Origin: Psychrobacillus sp. FSL K6-2836
GTDB taxonomy: Bacteria > Bacillota > Bacilli > Bacillales_A > Planococcaceae
NCBI RefSeq assembly: GCF_038003085.1
Contig: NZ_JBBOOM010000001.1
Location: 1,240,001 to 1,304,000, forward strand
Direction: 5' to 3'
DNA: 64,000 nucleotides
Below, piece by piece: positions 25,998-32,979 of the stretch. The notes beneath the pieces are model-generated. The model searched no databases, was not told where the DNA came from, and saw only the letters and a list, made by a program, of their open reading frames with translations. The first letter of the stretch is position 1. Each line of letters begins with the position of its first letter. Made by a program: the position numbers and the translations under genes.

Positions 25998-26259
25998 AAC
26001 ATACTTTTCGAAAGTTATCTTTCCATGATTAAAAAACTCCCAAAACCAAGCTTACTGGTTCTAGATGTGTATAATTAACCAAATGTGTTCATACACTTTC
26101 AAACCTTGTGAAGCGATTGCTTGGTTGGAGTTAGTTTATTTAAACTTTAAACGTTTTCCTATAAAATGAACTTGTGTTCAACAATCGGATCATATTTTGG
26201 AGTAACTAACCTAAAGTGATGAATGAATGTACTTTAAAAGAAGTATAATTAGGAAAAGG
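25998..26259. other. Intergenic stretch with no gene seen
   Basis: No supported open frame. Contains CCAAGCTTACTGGTTCTAG and AT-rich sequence. It marks the junction between the cassette array and the AraC/SDR module. Confidence 0.4.
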
Positions 26260-26304
26260 AATACCCTCAAGTCCATGTAATGTAAGGATTTGAGGGTATT
26301 TTAC
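26260..26304. terminator. Intrinsic terminator
   Basis: AATACCCTCAA...TTGAGGGTATT with T- and A-runs on the sides. Lies 100 bases past the stop of the minus-strand SDR gene and could also end plus-strand transcripts from the array. Confidence 0.75.
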
Positions 26305-26404
26305 TACATACAATTATTCTCTGTGATGAAATGGAGTCAGAAAAACGATGAATCCTCAGAAAGCTAAATTTTCTATTTGCATTCCTAATATCTCTTTGTT
26401 TCAT

Positions 26405-27136
26405 TTACATTGAAGGTTTAATGACCAGTTCACTTACATCCACATGAACAGGCTGTTCAAGTGCATAGACGATCGCACGGGCAATAGCCTTAGTTGGCAG
26501 AGCGTTACGTCGGTATTCCTTCATGAATTCTCTAGCCTGGTTGTCAGTAATGCTCTCAGCTAGTTCTGATTCCGTTACTCCTGGCGATACAAGGGTCACA
26601 CGTATCCCTAGACCTACAGTCTCTTGCCGCAATCCATCTGTTATTGCACGTACGGCATATTTGGTCGCACAGTAGACAGCTGCTGTCGGGGTCACTTCGT
26701 AGGCACCGGTGGATGCGATGTTGATGAAATGTCCAAAACCTTGTTTCTTCATGACCGGAAGACCTGTGGCAATGCCATGGAGGACACCGCGTATGTTGAC
26801 ATCAATCATCCGGTTCCATTCCTCAATTTTTAATGCTTCCAGCGAAGAAAGCGGCATCACCCCTGCATTGTTAATAATAGCGTCAACTCTTCCAAAACGA
26901 CTTTGGGCTGCACCTATAATTGCCTGCATCTGTTCCAGTTCTGTCACGTCGAGCTGTTGAATGACTACAGAACCGCCATCCCCTTGAATGTCAGATGCCA
27001 ATGACTCTAGTCTTTCCACACGTCTTGCCCCGATCACAACATGAGCGCCAAGGCTTGCGAGCAGTCGGGCTGTTGTTTCACCAATTCCGCTGCTTGCCCC
27101 TGTAATCACAACCACTTTTCCATTAAGTTCGGACAT
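26405..27136 (-). CDS. SDR family NAD(P)-dependent oxidoreductase
   Basis: 243 residues, classical short-chain dehydrogenase. Cofactor loop TGASSGIGE (about 12-20), NNAG (about 90), catalytic Ser in NIASTGAYE and YxxxK in YCATK. The GARR after beta2 suggests NADP(H) preference. It shares one base with the stop of the upstream Atu4866-like gene, so they are co-transcribed. The divergent AraC gene is the likely regulator. Base composition is richer in GC than the cassettes around it, which points to separate acquisition. Substrate unknown. Confidence 0.9.
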   Translation of the reverse strand: MSELNGKVVVITGASSGIGETTARLLASLGAHVVIGARRVERLESLASDIQGDGGSVVIQQLDVTELEQMQAIIGAAQSRFGRVDAIINNAGVMPLSSLEALKIEEWNRMIDVNIRGVLHGIATGLPVMKKQGFGHFINIASTGAYEVTPTAAVYCATKYAVRAITDGLRQETVGLGIRVTLVSPGVTESELAESITDNQAREFMKEYRRNALPTKAIARAIVYALEQPVHVDVSELVIKPSM

Positions 27137-27405
27137 TATTCCTTGCTCCCTTCTTCCAGATATAACACCATACCTGCATGGTAAAGAACCCCGTTGATAA
27201 AATCACCATTGGCAGTAAAGCCTGTATCATCGACATATTCGATATGATTGTCTTTGACGATATAGCTGCCTTGATATGCGCTTTCGCGGTTGCCGCGGGC
27301 TTCATCGTATCGGTCGTTTGGAAGCAGCTCGTGCCGAATATAGCCGTCCGCGGTCACCCACATTCCCACATAGGGATGTGAATTTTTTATAAGTTCTTTT
27401 TTCAT
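27136..27405 (-). CDS. Atu4866-like small domain protein
   Basis: 89 residues with HPYVGMWVTADGYIRHELLPNGRYDEARG-type sequence (here LLPNDRYDEARG) and YQGSYIVKDNHIEYVDDTGFTA. This matches the small beta-rich Atu4866 family, often found beside oxidoreductases under AraC control. It precedes the SDR gene with a one-base overlap. AGAGGAGAATATAA lies before the ATG. Function unknown, perhaps a lipocalin-like ligand holder. Confidence 0.75.
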   Translation of the reverse strand: MKKELIKNSHPYVGMWVTADGYIRHELLPNDRYDEARGNRESAYQGSYIVKDNHIEYVDDTGFTANGDFINGVLYHAGMVLYLEEGSKE

Positions 27406-27658
27406 TTATATTCTCCTCTCATATTTAAAAGATGGATGGCACTCAAATAATGGCAAAAAGTGATCCAAAGAACGTAACAGAAACTTGATAAAATCCATAC
27501 CATCTAATTGAAGTGTCTGACCATAAACTCATTATGAACTTTTGCACCAAAGAGGGGGTAGTCGGAAAATATACAATTGTTGCCTAATACTCCAATAAAT
27601 TTATAGTATAATGAGCAAGAGATCCATATATGTAACTGGAAAGGAGGAGGAATGGTTC

Positions 27659-28540
27659 ATGGATCGAATTAAGGAATTAGCGGAGTTGATTGAGAGAAAT
27701 GTAGCGGTGGATGGAACGCATGACACGTCTATATCAGGATTGCGATTTGTTCGTACCACCCAGACTTCTGAACCCGTTTACTCTGTTTATGAACCTTCCC
27801 TATGTGTTGTGGCCCAGGGATCAAAATTAGTCATGCTAGGGGAAGAAAGCTATCAGTACGATTCTGCCAGTTATCTGACTGCTTCCGTTCATTTGCCGAT
27901 TACGGGACAGATCATAAAGGCTTCGCCTAAAAACCCTTATTTATGCGTTCATTTGCAGCTTGATATGAACCAGATTTTCGAAGTCGTTCAGTCATCGAGT
28001 CAAGTAATTTCTGATGACTCCCCTGGACGAGGTCTGGTAATCAGCCTAATAAATGACTCGCTCCTTGAAGCGGTTTTACGGCTTACAAGGCTACTGGAGA
28101 CTCCACAGGATATACCTATCCTTGCCGATGGTATCAAACGTGAAATCATTTACAGGATTCTACAGAATGACCAGAATGATTCCTTGAAGCATTTTGCACT
28201 TGTAGGGAGTCAGGCTCAACGTATTGCAAAGGTGATCGGGGTGTTAAACCGTGAATTTGCACAGCCATTAATGGTAAACAGATTGGCTAAAGAAGCCAGA
28301 ATGAGCCCTTCATCCTTCTACAGCCATTTCAAGGAAGTCACGGGTATGAGCCCAATCCAGTTTCAGAAACAGCTTCGGTTGCAGGAAGCACGCCGATTGC
28401 TTTTAACGGAAAACCTGGAAGCGGCTGAGGCAGCGTTTCAGGTAGGTTATGAAAGTCCATCTCATTTCAGCCGGGAATACAGCCGTAAATTTGGCCTGTC
28501 CCCAATGAAAGATATACGACGTCTGCGGAAAATGTTGTAA
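27659..28540 (+). CDS. AraC family transcriptional regulator
   Basis: 293 residues. The N-terminal part is the AraC_N cupin-like domain (VYSVYEPSLCVVAQGSK, PYLCVHLQLDMNQIFEV). The C-terminal 100 residues hold two helix-turn-helix units (MVNRLAKEARMSPSSFYSHFKEVTG, AAEAAFQVGYESPSHFSREYSRKFGLSP). AAAGGAGGAGG lies ten bases before the ATG at 27659; the frame runs further upstream without a better site. Divergent from the Atu4866-SDR pair, the usual layout for an AraC regulator and its target. Confidence 0.88.
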   Translation: MDRIKELAELIERNVAVDGTHDTSISGLRFVRTTQTSEPVYSVYEPSLCVVAQGSKLVMLGEESYQYDSASYLTASVHLPITGQIIKASPKNPYLCVHLQLDMNQIFEVVQSSSQVISDDSPGRGLVISLINDSLLEAVLRLTRLLETPQDIPILADGIKREIIYRILQNDQNDSLKHFALVGSQAQRIAKVIGVLNREFAQPLMVNRLAKEARMSPSSFYSHFKEVTGMSPIQFQKQLRLQEARRLLLTENLEAAEAAFQVGYESPSHFSREYSRKFGLSPMKDIRRLRKML

Positions 28541-28930
28541 TAAAAGAAGCACACGTTTGTCAAGACTTAAGGGGTTATTCTATGTAAGTGGAAGGGCATA
28601 GGAAAAGTGAACCCATTGAGGTAAATAGGAAATTATTTTAAAAATATAAAGAAAAAGTGCTTGGATACCTAATTAGAGATCTAGGAAAAATGAGTTACCT
28701 ATTCAATCTTTCGAAATTCTCCTCCTACTCGATGATTTCGTTATATTTTGTGGAAAAATTAAATGGAATCGTTACAGATTGCTCAAGAAAAGGAATAGCA
28801 GAATCAGACCAATCTCTGGACGTAAAAGGATTTGACGGTGCTTGTAGATGCTGGCAAATAGTGTTTTTAATAACAAACAAATAATTAAATAAAAGATATA
28901 AAAAAAGTTGAATTGAGCACCTAACTAGAG
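28541..28930. other. Intergenic stretch with only doubtful frames
   Basis: A 75-codon plus-strand frame (28657-28884) and a 70-codon minus-strand frame overlap here. Neither has a ribosome binding site or recognisable sequence, and I do not call them. The stretch separates the AraC gene from the truncated cassette gene. Confidence 0.4.
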
Positions 28931-29107
28931 TGGCCATACATAGAACAAAAATGTGTATCGTCGTTTAAATTACTGGCCCGAGCTTACAAGGAGGATGAAA
29001 GTATCATTCTAGATGTAACTCCGTATGAACTTAATGAAGTACATCCATTATTTTATGACAATCGAGCGCAATTGTGGAATAAGCACCTATTTTTCTTATT
29101 CAACTAA
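28931..29107 (+). pseudogene. Truncated cassette gene (C-terminal 58 codons)
   Basis: An open frame without a usable start codon, including FKLLARAYKEDESIILDVTP and ending QLWNKHLFFLFN. Its TAA lies in the left arm of site E (TTCAACTAA), the same arrangement as in the intact cassettes. It looks like the end of a cassette gene whose front was lost when the AraC/SDR module entered. Family not recognised. Confidence 0.45.
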
Positions 29108-29189
29108 AGGGTGCTTTAGTTTATTAAAGTTAATGTGTTGCTTAGGCAACTTTTTTTCTTACTGAGTTAACTCAGCAGGTTAGTTGAAT
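29098..29189. repeat. Cassette-array site E (attC-like, best match to attC boxes)
   Basis: Starts ATTCAAC (fits RYYYAAC) and ends GTTGAAT (fits GTTRRRY). Inner arms are TAAAGGGTGCTTTAG on the left and AACTCAGCAGGTTA on the right. The centre holds the terminator-like hairpin GTTGC-TTA-GGCAAC with seven Ts. Total length 92 bases, within the range of integron attC sites. Confidence 0.65.
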
Positions 29190-29281
29190 TAGATGGTGGG
29201 TGGATAAATAAGGAACTATTAATATTTAATTCCGTCTATCATCAAATCATAATAGTAAAAAGAGAAAGGTCGGGATATAAG

Positions 29282-29404
29282 TTGAGTGATAAAATTTATA
29301 ATTTAATAAAAGCGATTTGTTTAATTGTAATCGCCTTCTCTACTGTAATAATAGTTATGCAACTTTCGCACATTGGCTCCTTGATAAAGGCTATAAGTCA
29401 TTAG
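29282..29404 (+). CDS. Cassette gene: 40-residue membrane peptide
   Basis: TTG-initiated frame with one membrane helix (AICLIVIAFSTVIIVMQL) after a short polar start (MSDKIYNLIK). AGAAAGG lies 13 bases upstream, a weak but possible ribosome binding site. It is the only frame of the E-F cassette unit, in the same direction as other cassette genes. Too short for family assignment. Confidence 0.45.
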   Translation: MSDKIYNLIKAICLIVIAFSTVIIVMQLSHIGSLIKAISH

Positions 29405-29485
29405 ACTAACAATTTTTCAACGAAGGCGAAGACCTTCCACATATATTTTGCAAGCTATAACTAATAGGATTTATTCACCCTTCTT

Positions 29486-29620
29486 ATTAAGCTAACGAGG
29501 TGCTTTAGCAAAATATGGCCATCATTTCGATGGTCTATTTTTATGTCCAAAATATTAAGTTGATCTCAGATATGCATTGTGAAATGTTACACTTAAACTA
29601 AAGCAGCAGGTTAGTTGAAC
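29486..29620. repeat. Cassette-array site F (attC-like, long type)
   Basis: Left GCTAACGAGGTGCTTTAG, terminator hairpin GGCCATC-ATTTC-GATGGTC, right AAACTAAAGCAGCAG then GTTAGTTGAAC. TGCTTTAG pairs with CTAAAGCA. The end box GTTGAAC fits GTTRRRY. Almost identical in its centre to sites C and G. Confidence 0.7.
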
Positions 29621-29665
29621 AAGTAACATAAAAGATTTTTCTGAAATAATGGGGGGAAGTATGGA

Positions 29666-29809
29666 ATGGGCAATTTTTTATTAAGTGCGTTAATCATTTT
29701 TGTTGCAATAATACTCAGCTTTACTGTTGGGAATTTTATTGCAATTGTATCTTATTGGATTTTATCAGGGCTACTAATATATTTGATTTTTAAGGAAAAG
29801 GAAGGATAA
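29666..29809 (+). CDS. Cassette gene: 47-residue membrane protein
   Basis: Starts MGNFLLSALIIFVAII and has two hydrophobic segments and a basic tail (IFKEKEG). GGGGGG lies nine bases before the ATG at 29666; an overlapping ATG five bases earlier opens only seven codons. Fills the 342-base F-G unit. Unrecognised. Confidence 0.55.
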   Translation: MGNFLLSALIIFVAIILSFTVGNFIAIVSYWILSGLLIYLIFKEKEG

Positions 29810-29827
29810 CTATAATGATAAAAAGTT

Positions 29828-29962
29828 ATTGTAGTAACGGGTGCTTTAGCAAAATATGGCCATCATTTTCGATGGTCTATTTTTATGTCCAAAATATTAA
29901 GTTGATCTTCGATATGCATTGTGAAATGTTACACTTAAACTAAAGAAGCAGTTTAGTTGAAC
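29828..29962. repeat. Cassette-array site G (attC-like, long type)
   Basis: Left AGTAACGGGTGCTTTAG, same terminator hairpin as C and F (GGCCATC...GATGGTC), right AAACTAAAGAAGCAG then TTTAGTTGAAC. The end box GTTGAAC fits GTTRRRY. This site is the intact reference for the intron insertion point (GTGCTT/TAGCAAAAT). Confidence 0.7.
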
Positions 29963-30049
29963 AAGCATGTAACTTTAAGCCTTTTGAAACGTATGTAGTA
30001 TTAAGTATAAATACATAGATAAACAATGATTTAGACGGGGGGAATAGAA

Positions 30050-30187
30050 ATGGATTTAATAGTTGGAATAGCTATAGTACTAATTGTGTTTTTCTCTTCA
30101 AGCATAATTGAAAAAAGGTTAAAATCTATTGAAGAACAAAACAATCGTGTAATAGAAATACTGGCAGAAATAAGAGATAAAAAATAA
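30050..30187 (+). CDS. Cassette gene: 45-residue membrane-anchored peptide
   Basis: One N-terminal helix (LIVGIAIVLIVFFSSSII) followed by a charged, helical tail (EKRLKSIEEQNNRVIEILAE), similar in shape to small anchors with a coiled-coil. GGGGGGAA lies eight bases before the ATG, a strong site. Unrecognised family. Confidence 0.6.
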   Translation: MDLIVGIAIVLIVFFSSSIIEKRLKSIEEQNNRVIEILAEIRDKK

Positions 30188-30329
30188 ATTATTATTCAAC
30201 TCCCATGAAAATTAAAAAATGCTCAAAATAACAAAATTGCATAACAAAAGAGACTCAGAAATAGCTTTTTTAAAAAAGGCTGAGCCTTTAGAGTGGTTAT
30301 ATTAAGTTGAAAGGTAAATCAAGAATCAA

Positions 30330-30530
30330 CTCCATTCTTGTAAGAATAAAGGCAGGCTGGTGCAATAACCAGAGTAGGATTAATCTCCCATGAGTGCTAC
30401 TCGTATAGAGTGCGACAGTCTGTGATGCACCGTGGTCGTCGGAGTCAGACTAACGGATGGGCTCAATGGCACCATAGTTGATCGACCTTCTTCGCCAGCC
30501 GTAGTATCCTATACCCGTTTTTCACATTTT
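30330..30530. other. GC-rich intergenic block, unidentified
   Basis: About 200 bases much richer in GC than the neighbourhood, with local hairpins (CTGGTGCAATAACCAG) and no open frame. It ends next to a perfect 8-bp stem TGAAGCGC...GCGCTTCA (30543-30565) before site H. It could be a decayed mobile element or a structured RNA. It does not match the other GC-rich repeats in the window. Confidence 0.35.
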
Positions 30531-30567
30531 CATTCTCTGTGGTGAAGCGCTGATTTTGCGCTTCATG

Positions 30568-30645
30568 GATGGCTAACGGGTGCTTTACTTCAAGAAGGAG
30601 TAAAGTCTTTTTTCTTATTGAACTAACGCGGCAGTTTAGTTGAAG
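30568..30645. repeat. Cassette-array site H (attC-like, short type)
   Basis: Left GGCTAACGGGTGCTTTACTT, terminator hairpin CTTTACTT...GGAGTAAAG with TCTTTTTT, right GAACTAACGCGGCAG then TTTAGTTGAAG. Same type as B and I. The last box GTTGAAG differs from GTTRRRY only at the final base. Confidence 0.65.
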
Positions 30646-30850
30646 AGAGGTTTTTAACTTTTGTTCATCAATCGGGGCAGATTGTATGAAGAACGCCCCC
30701 TTTGTAATTAGGTATTTATGTAAAACATAGAATGGAAATTGTGGCTGACTGTTTTACTTTTTGACCAGAATGGGAAATGGTTTAAAGGAAAATTCATTTT
30801 ATATGGGGAAAACAGACCTAGGGTAATAATCTGGTCTATTTTTTTAACTA

Positions 30851-31432
30851 TCAGATCTGTTTCTGAGTAATGTAAGTTTTTACGGTTGGTGGTTCATATG
30901 TATTAAATTTATCAAGTATCCCTTTTGGTTCACTATCGACTAATGCCATATTACGGTACTTTTTATGTAAAAACTGTTCCTCAGACATATGAATAAATAA
31001 TGCGATAAGAGGATCATAATAATGATTAATATTTAAGAGACCACAAGGTTTATGATGGAGCCCTAACTGAGCCCAAGTGAAAATTTCAAAGAACTCTTCT
31101 AAAGTTCCTGGCCCACCAGGCAAAGCTATAAATCCATCAGCAAGCTCTGCCATTTTCGCTTTTCTCTCATGCATTGAATCTACGATGATCAGCTCTGACA
31201 AGTTTTTATGAGCTATCTCTCTATTATCTAGAAAACTTGGCATAACACCAATTACGTATCCTCCTTCATTCAGAACTGAATCTGCAACAGCACCCATAAT
31301 TCCAACACTCGCTCCACCATAAACAAGTGCAATATTTCGTTTAGCTAGTTCTTTACCAAGTTTTTTCGCACCTTCTATATAGACATCAGATGCTCCGTTA
31401 CTCGATCCACAAAATACGGCTAACTTTTTCAA
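30851..31432 (-). CDS. LOG family protein (TIGR00730, cytokinin-riboside phosphoribohydrolase-like)
   Basis: 193 residues, normal length, Rossmann-like. The diagnostic PGGPGTLEEFFEIFTW and the N-terminal VFCGSSNGASDVY are both present. Family members hydrolyse nucleoside 5'-monophosphates with adenine-type bases, including cytokinin ribotides; the YvdD protein of Bacillus belongs here. It is the only gene on the minus strand between sites H and I, against the direction of the array, and has its own ribosome binding site (TTAGGAGGCG). Confidence 0.92.
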   Translation of the reverse strand: MKKLAVFCGSSNGASDVYIEGAKKLGKELAKRNIALVYGGASVGIMGAVADSVLNEGGYVIGVMPSFLDNREIAHKNLSELIIVDSMHERKAKMAELADGFIALPGGPGTLEEFFEIFTWAQLGLHHKPCGLLNINHYYDPLIALFIHMSEEQFLHKKYRNMALVDSEPKGILDKFNTYEPPTVKTYITQKQI

Positions 31433-31521
31433 TATATTCGCCTCCTAAAGAATCACACCGTTAAAGATTATATAATACTTTCATTTTTTTGTTAAACTTA
31501 AGGTATTGAATTGGAGGTTAG

Positions 31522-31848
31522 ATGAAAATGAATGTAACTGAATTTCAACAATGGGTAAAGGATTATTATGAAAGTAGGGGCTGGTCTGAGTTAGACATAT
31601 TTATTCGTATTGGCTTTTTAGCAGAAGAAACGGGCGAGGTTGCACGAGCTATAAGAGCTCTTGAGATTGGTAGGGATAGGCCTGATGAAATAAGGGGCTC
31701 TTATGAGGAAAATAAACAGGAGTTAACTGAAGAGTTAGGAGATGTACTGGGTAATTTAATTGTGATTGCAAACAAGTACAATATCCCACTAGAAGAAGTG
31801 TTTCAGTCACATAAAAAGAAACTCTCAGACCGTTATTCTAATGATTAG
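31522..31848 (+). CDS. MazG-like nucleotide pyrophosphohydrolase
   Basis: 108 residues with the all-alpha NTP-PPase signature: EETGEVARAI (EExxE) and later EELGDVLGNLIVIA (ExxD). Would cleave NTPs or dNTPs to monophosphate and pyrophosphate, a house-cleaning role. GGAGG lies four bases before the first ATG and ten before a second in-frame ATG at 31528; either may be used. It is divergent from the LOG gene by about 90 bases; both act on nucleotides. Sits upstream of site I. Confidence 0.88.
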   Translation: MKMNVTEFQQWVKDYYESRGWSELDIFIRIGFLAEETGEVARAIRALEIGRDRPDEIRGSYEENKQELTEELGDVLGNLIVIANKYNIPLEEVFQSHKKKLSDRYSND

Positions 31849-31984
31849 GCAAATAAATCTTTTTTCAACAATAGGGCGCATTTCTTGAGTAAGTGCGTCT
31901 TTTTGAATTGGGCCAGATAATTTAATAACACTTGGAAGATAATTTGGATACTAATGTTTAAAAGTAGAGATTGTGAAGAAGTGT

Positions 31985-32064
31985 ACTTACACTAACGGGT
32001 GCTTTACTTCAAGAAGGAGTAAAGCCTTTTTTCTTATTCAAATAAAGACCCAGTTATGGTCAAT
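31985..32064. repeat. Cassette-array site I (attC-like, decayed right arm)
   Basis: Left ACACTAACGGGTGCTTTACTT-type arm, then the same GGAGTAAAG terminator hairpin with TTTTTT as B and H. The right end (CAAATAAAGACCCAG, then TTATGGTCAAT) has diverged from the consensus. Confidence 0.55.
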
Positions 32065-32131
32065 AACTCGTTTTAAGTGGTTTTCGACCACTTATACAGG
32101 CATATACTTAAATTAAAAAGGAAGTGTCTAA

Positions 32132-32548
32132 CTGAAAAAGAGTAAAATCACATTAATTGGGACTATTGTATTTTTATTTGTTATAACCTTTCTATTTATC
32201 AATAATGCCTCGTCAAAAGGAGATACATCTGAAGTGCCACCTATGTTAAGTCCCGAGGAACAAGCAGAAAAAACGGCTGAGATTGAAAATTTCATCTACG
32301 GAGATAGTGGAATAATTAAACAAGTAGATGATGAATTAGTGAAAAAGGGTTACGAATTTCAGACAATGGTTATGGCAAATTCTGTGGATGATGTACATGT
32401 GAAATATGTCTTAAACAATAAAGATGCTACTGAATCCGAACAAGAAAAGGTAAAATCAATTTTCTTTGAGACAGTTAAAAAGAATAATCTAGATTCTAAT
32501 GCATTTAAACTTAAAGTGGGTGATATTAACGATGGACCAGATTGGTAA
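32132..32548 (+). CDS. Cassette gene: exported or membrane-anchored protein, probable CTG start
   Basis: 138 residues: a basic start and one hydrophobic helix (ITLIGTIVFLFVITFLFINN), then a soluble domain (EIENFIYGDSGIIKQVDDEL, VHVKYVLNNKDATESEQEK). The signal-like helix is in frame only if translation starts at a CTG at 32132, directly after a TAA. AAAAAGGAAG lies seven bases before that CTG. The nearest conventional start, GTG at 32234, would remove the helix and has no ribosome binding site. Stop 10 bases before site J. Family not recognised with confidence. Confidence 0.6.
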   Translation: MKKSKITLIGTIVFLFVITFLFINNASSKGDTSEVPPMLSPEEQAEKTAEIENFIYGDSGIIKQVDDELVKKGYEFQTMVMANSVDDVHVKYVLNNKDATESEQEKVKSIFFETVKKNNLDSNAFKLKVGDINDGPDW

Positions 32549-32558
32549 TAAGGTTCTT

Positions 32559-32577
32559 ATTCAACTAACGGGTGCTT
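32559..32577. repeat. Cassette-array site J, left arm only
   Basis: ATTCAACTAACGGGTGCTT, an exact left arm starting with the RYYYAAC box. It continues directly into the tyrosine-recombinase remnant, with no right arm nearby. Confidence 0.6.
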
Positions 32578-32617
32578 GAGTCAAATAGAGCTACGTCTTT
32601 TAAGACGATAGCCCCTT

Positions 32618-32790
32618 TTAAATGTAAAAGTACTTCGGATAATACTCTTTTCTTAACCTTCCGTTTAGCTGAGCATAGATCTTGATGGTTTCACTCTTCT
32701 CACTGTCCCATAAGACTTTGTATGACTTCAATAGGAGCTCCACTATTCATCAAGTGAGTTGCGTAGCTGTGTCTATGTTGGTGCGCTTGA
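32618..32790 (-). pseudogene. Tyrosine recombinase (integrase) C-terminal remnant, frameshifted
   Basis: On the minus strand the frame reads HQHRHSYATHLMNSGAPIEV then IQSLMG, the box II pattern of XerC/D- and phage-type integrases. A one-base shift follows, then SEKSETIKIYAQLNGRLRKE, which contains the catalytic Tyr region (IYAQL), and YYPKYFYI with its stop. About 60 residues remain. The N-terminus is cut off exactly where a decayed array site (K) begins. It lies at the downstream end of the cassette array, facing it. It may be the remains of the recombinase that served these sites, or of a cassette-borne integrase. Confidence 0.7.
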
Positions 32791-32829
32791 GTTTAGCAAG
32801 ACTATCATTTCGATGGCCTATTTGTATAC
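32779..32829. repeat. Cassette-array site K, decayed left half (long type)
   Basis: GGTGCGCTTGAGTTTAGCAA followed by ACTATCATTTCGATGGCC and TATTTGTAT, matching the left arm and terminator hairpin of sites C, F and G with several changes. No right arm is seen. 32830-32979 holds nothing else. Confidence 0.45.
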
Positions 32830-32979
32830 TAGTCGAAAGGCTAGTCATTTTCCTTTTCTAAAGTACTTTCATTCATTTTAGAGTGAATCATTTAGTTAAT
32901 TCTTTTTTTCCATCTAAGGTAGCTGAGGAATACTTGCCCTTCTTTCACCTTAACTTATCTAATGGCGATATGAGATATT

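Noticed and set aside
28657-28884. 75-codon plus-strand frame after the AraC gene
   Set aside because: No ribosome binding site, no recognisable composition, and an equally long antisense frame overlaps it.
24111-32829. The repeated arms as a CRISPR array
   Set aside because: Unit spacing varies from about 340 to over 1000 bases, units contain genes, and no cas genes are present.
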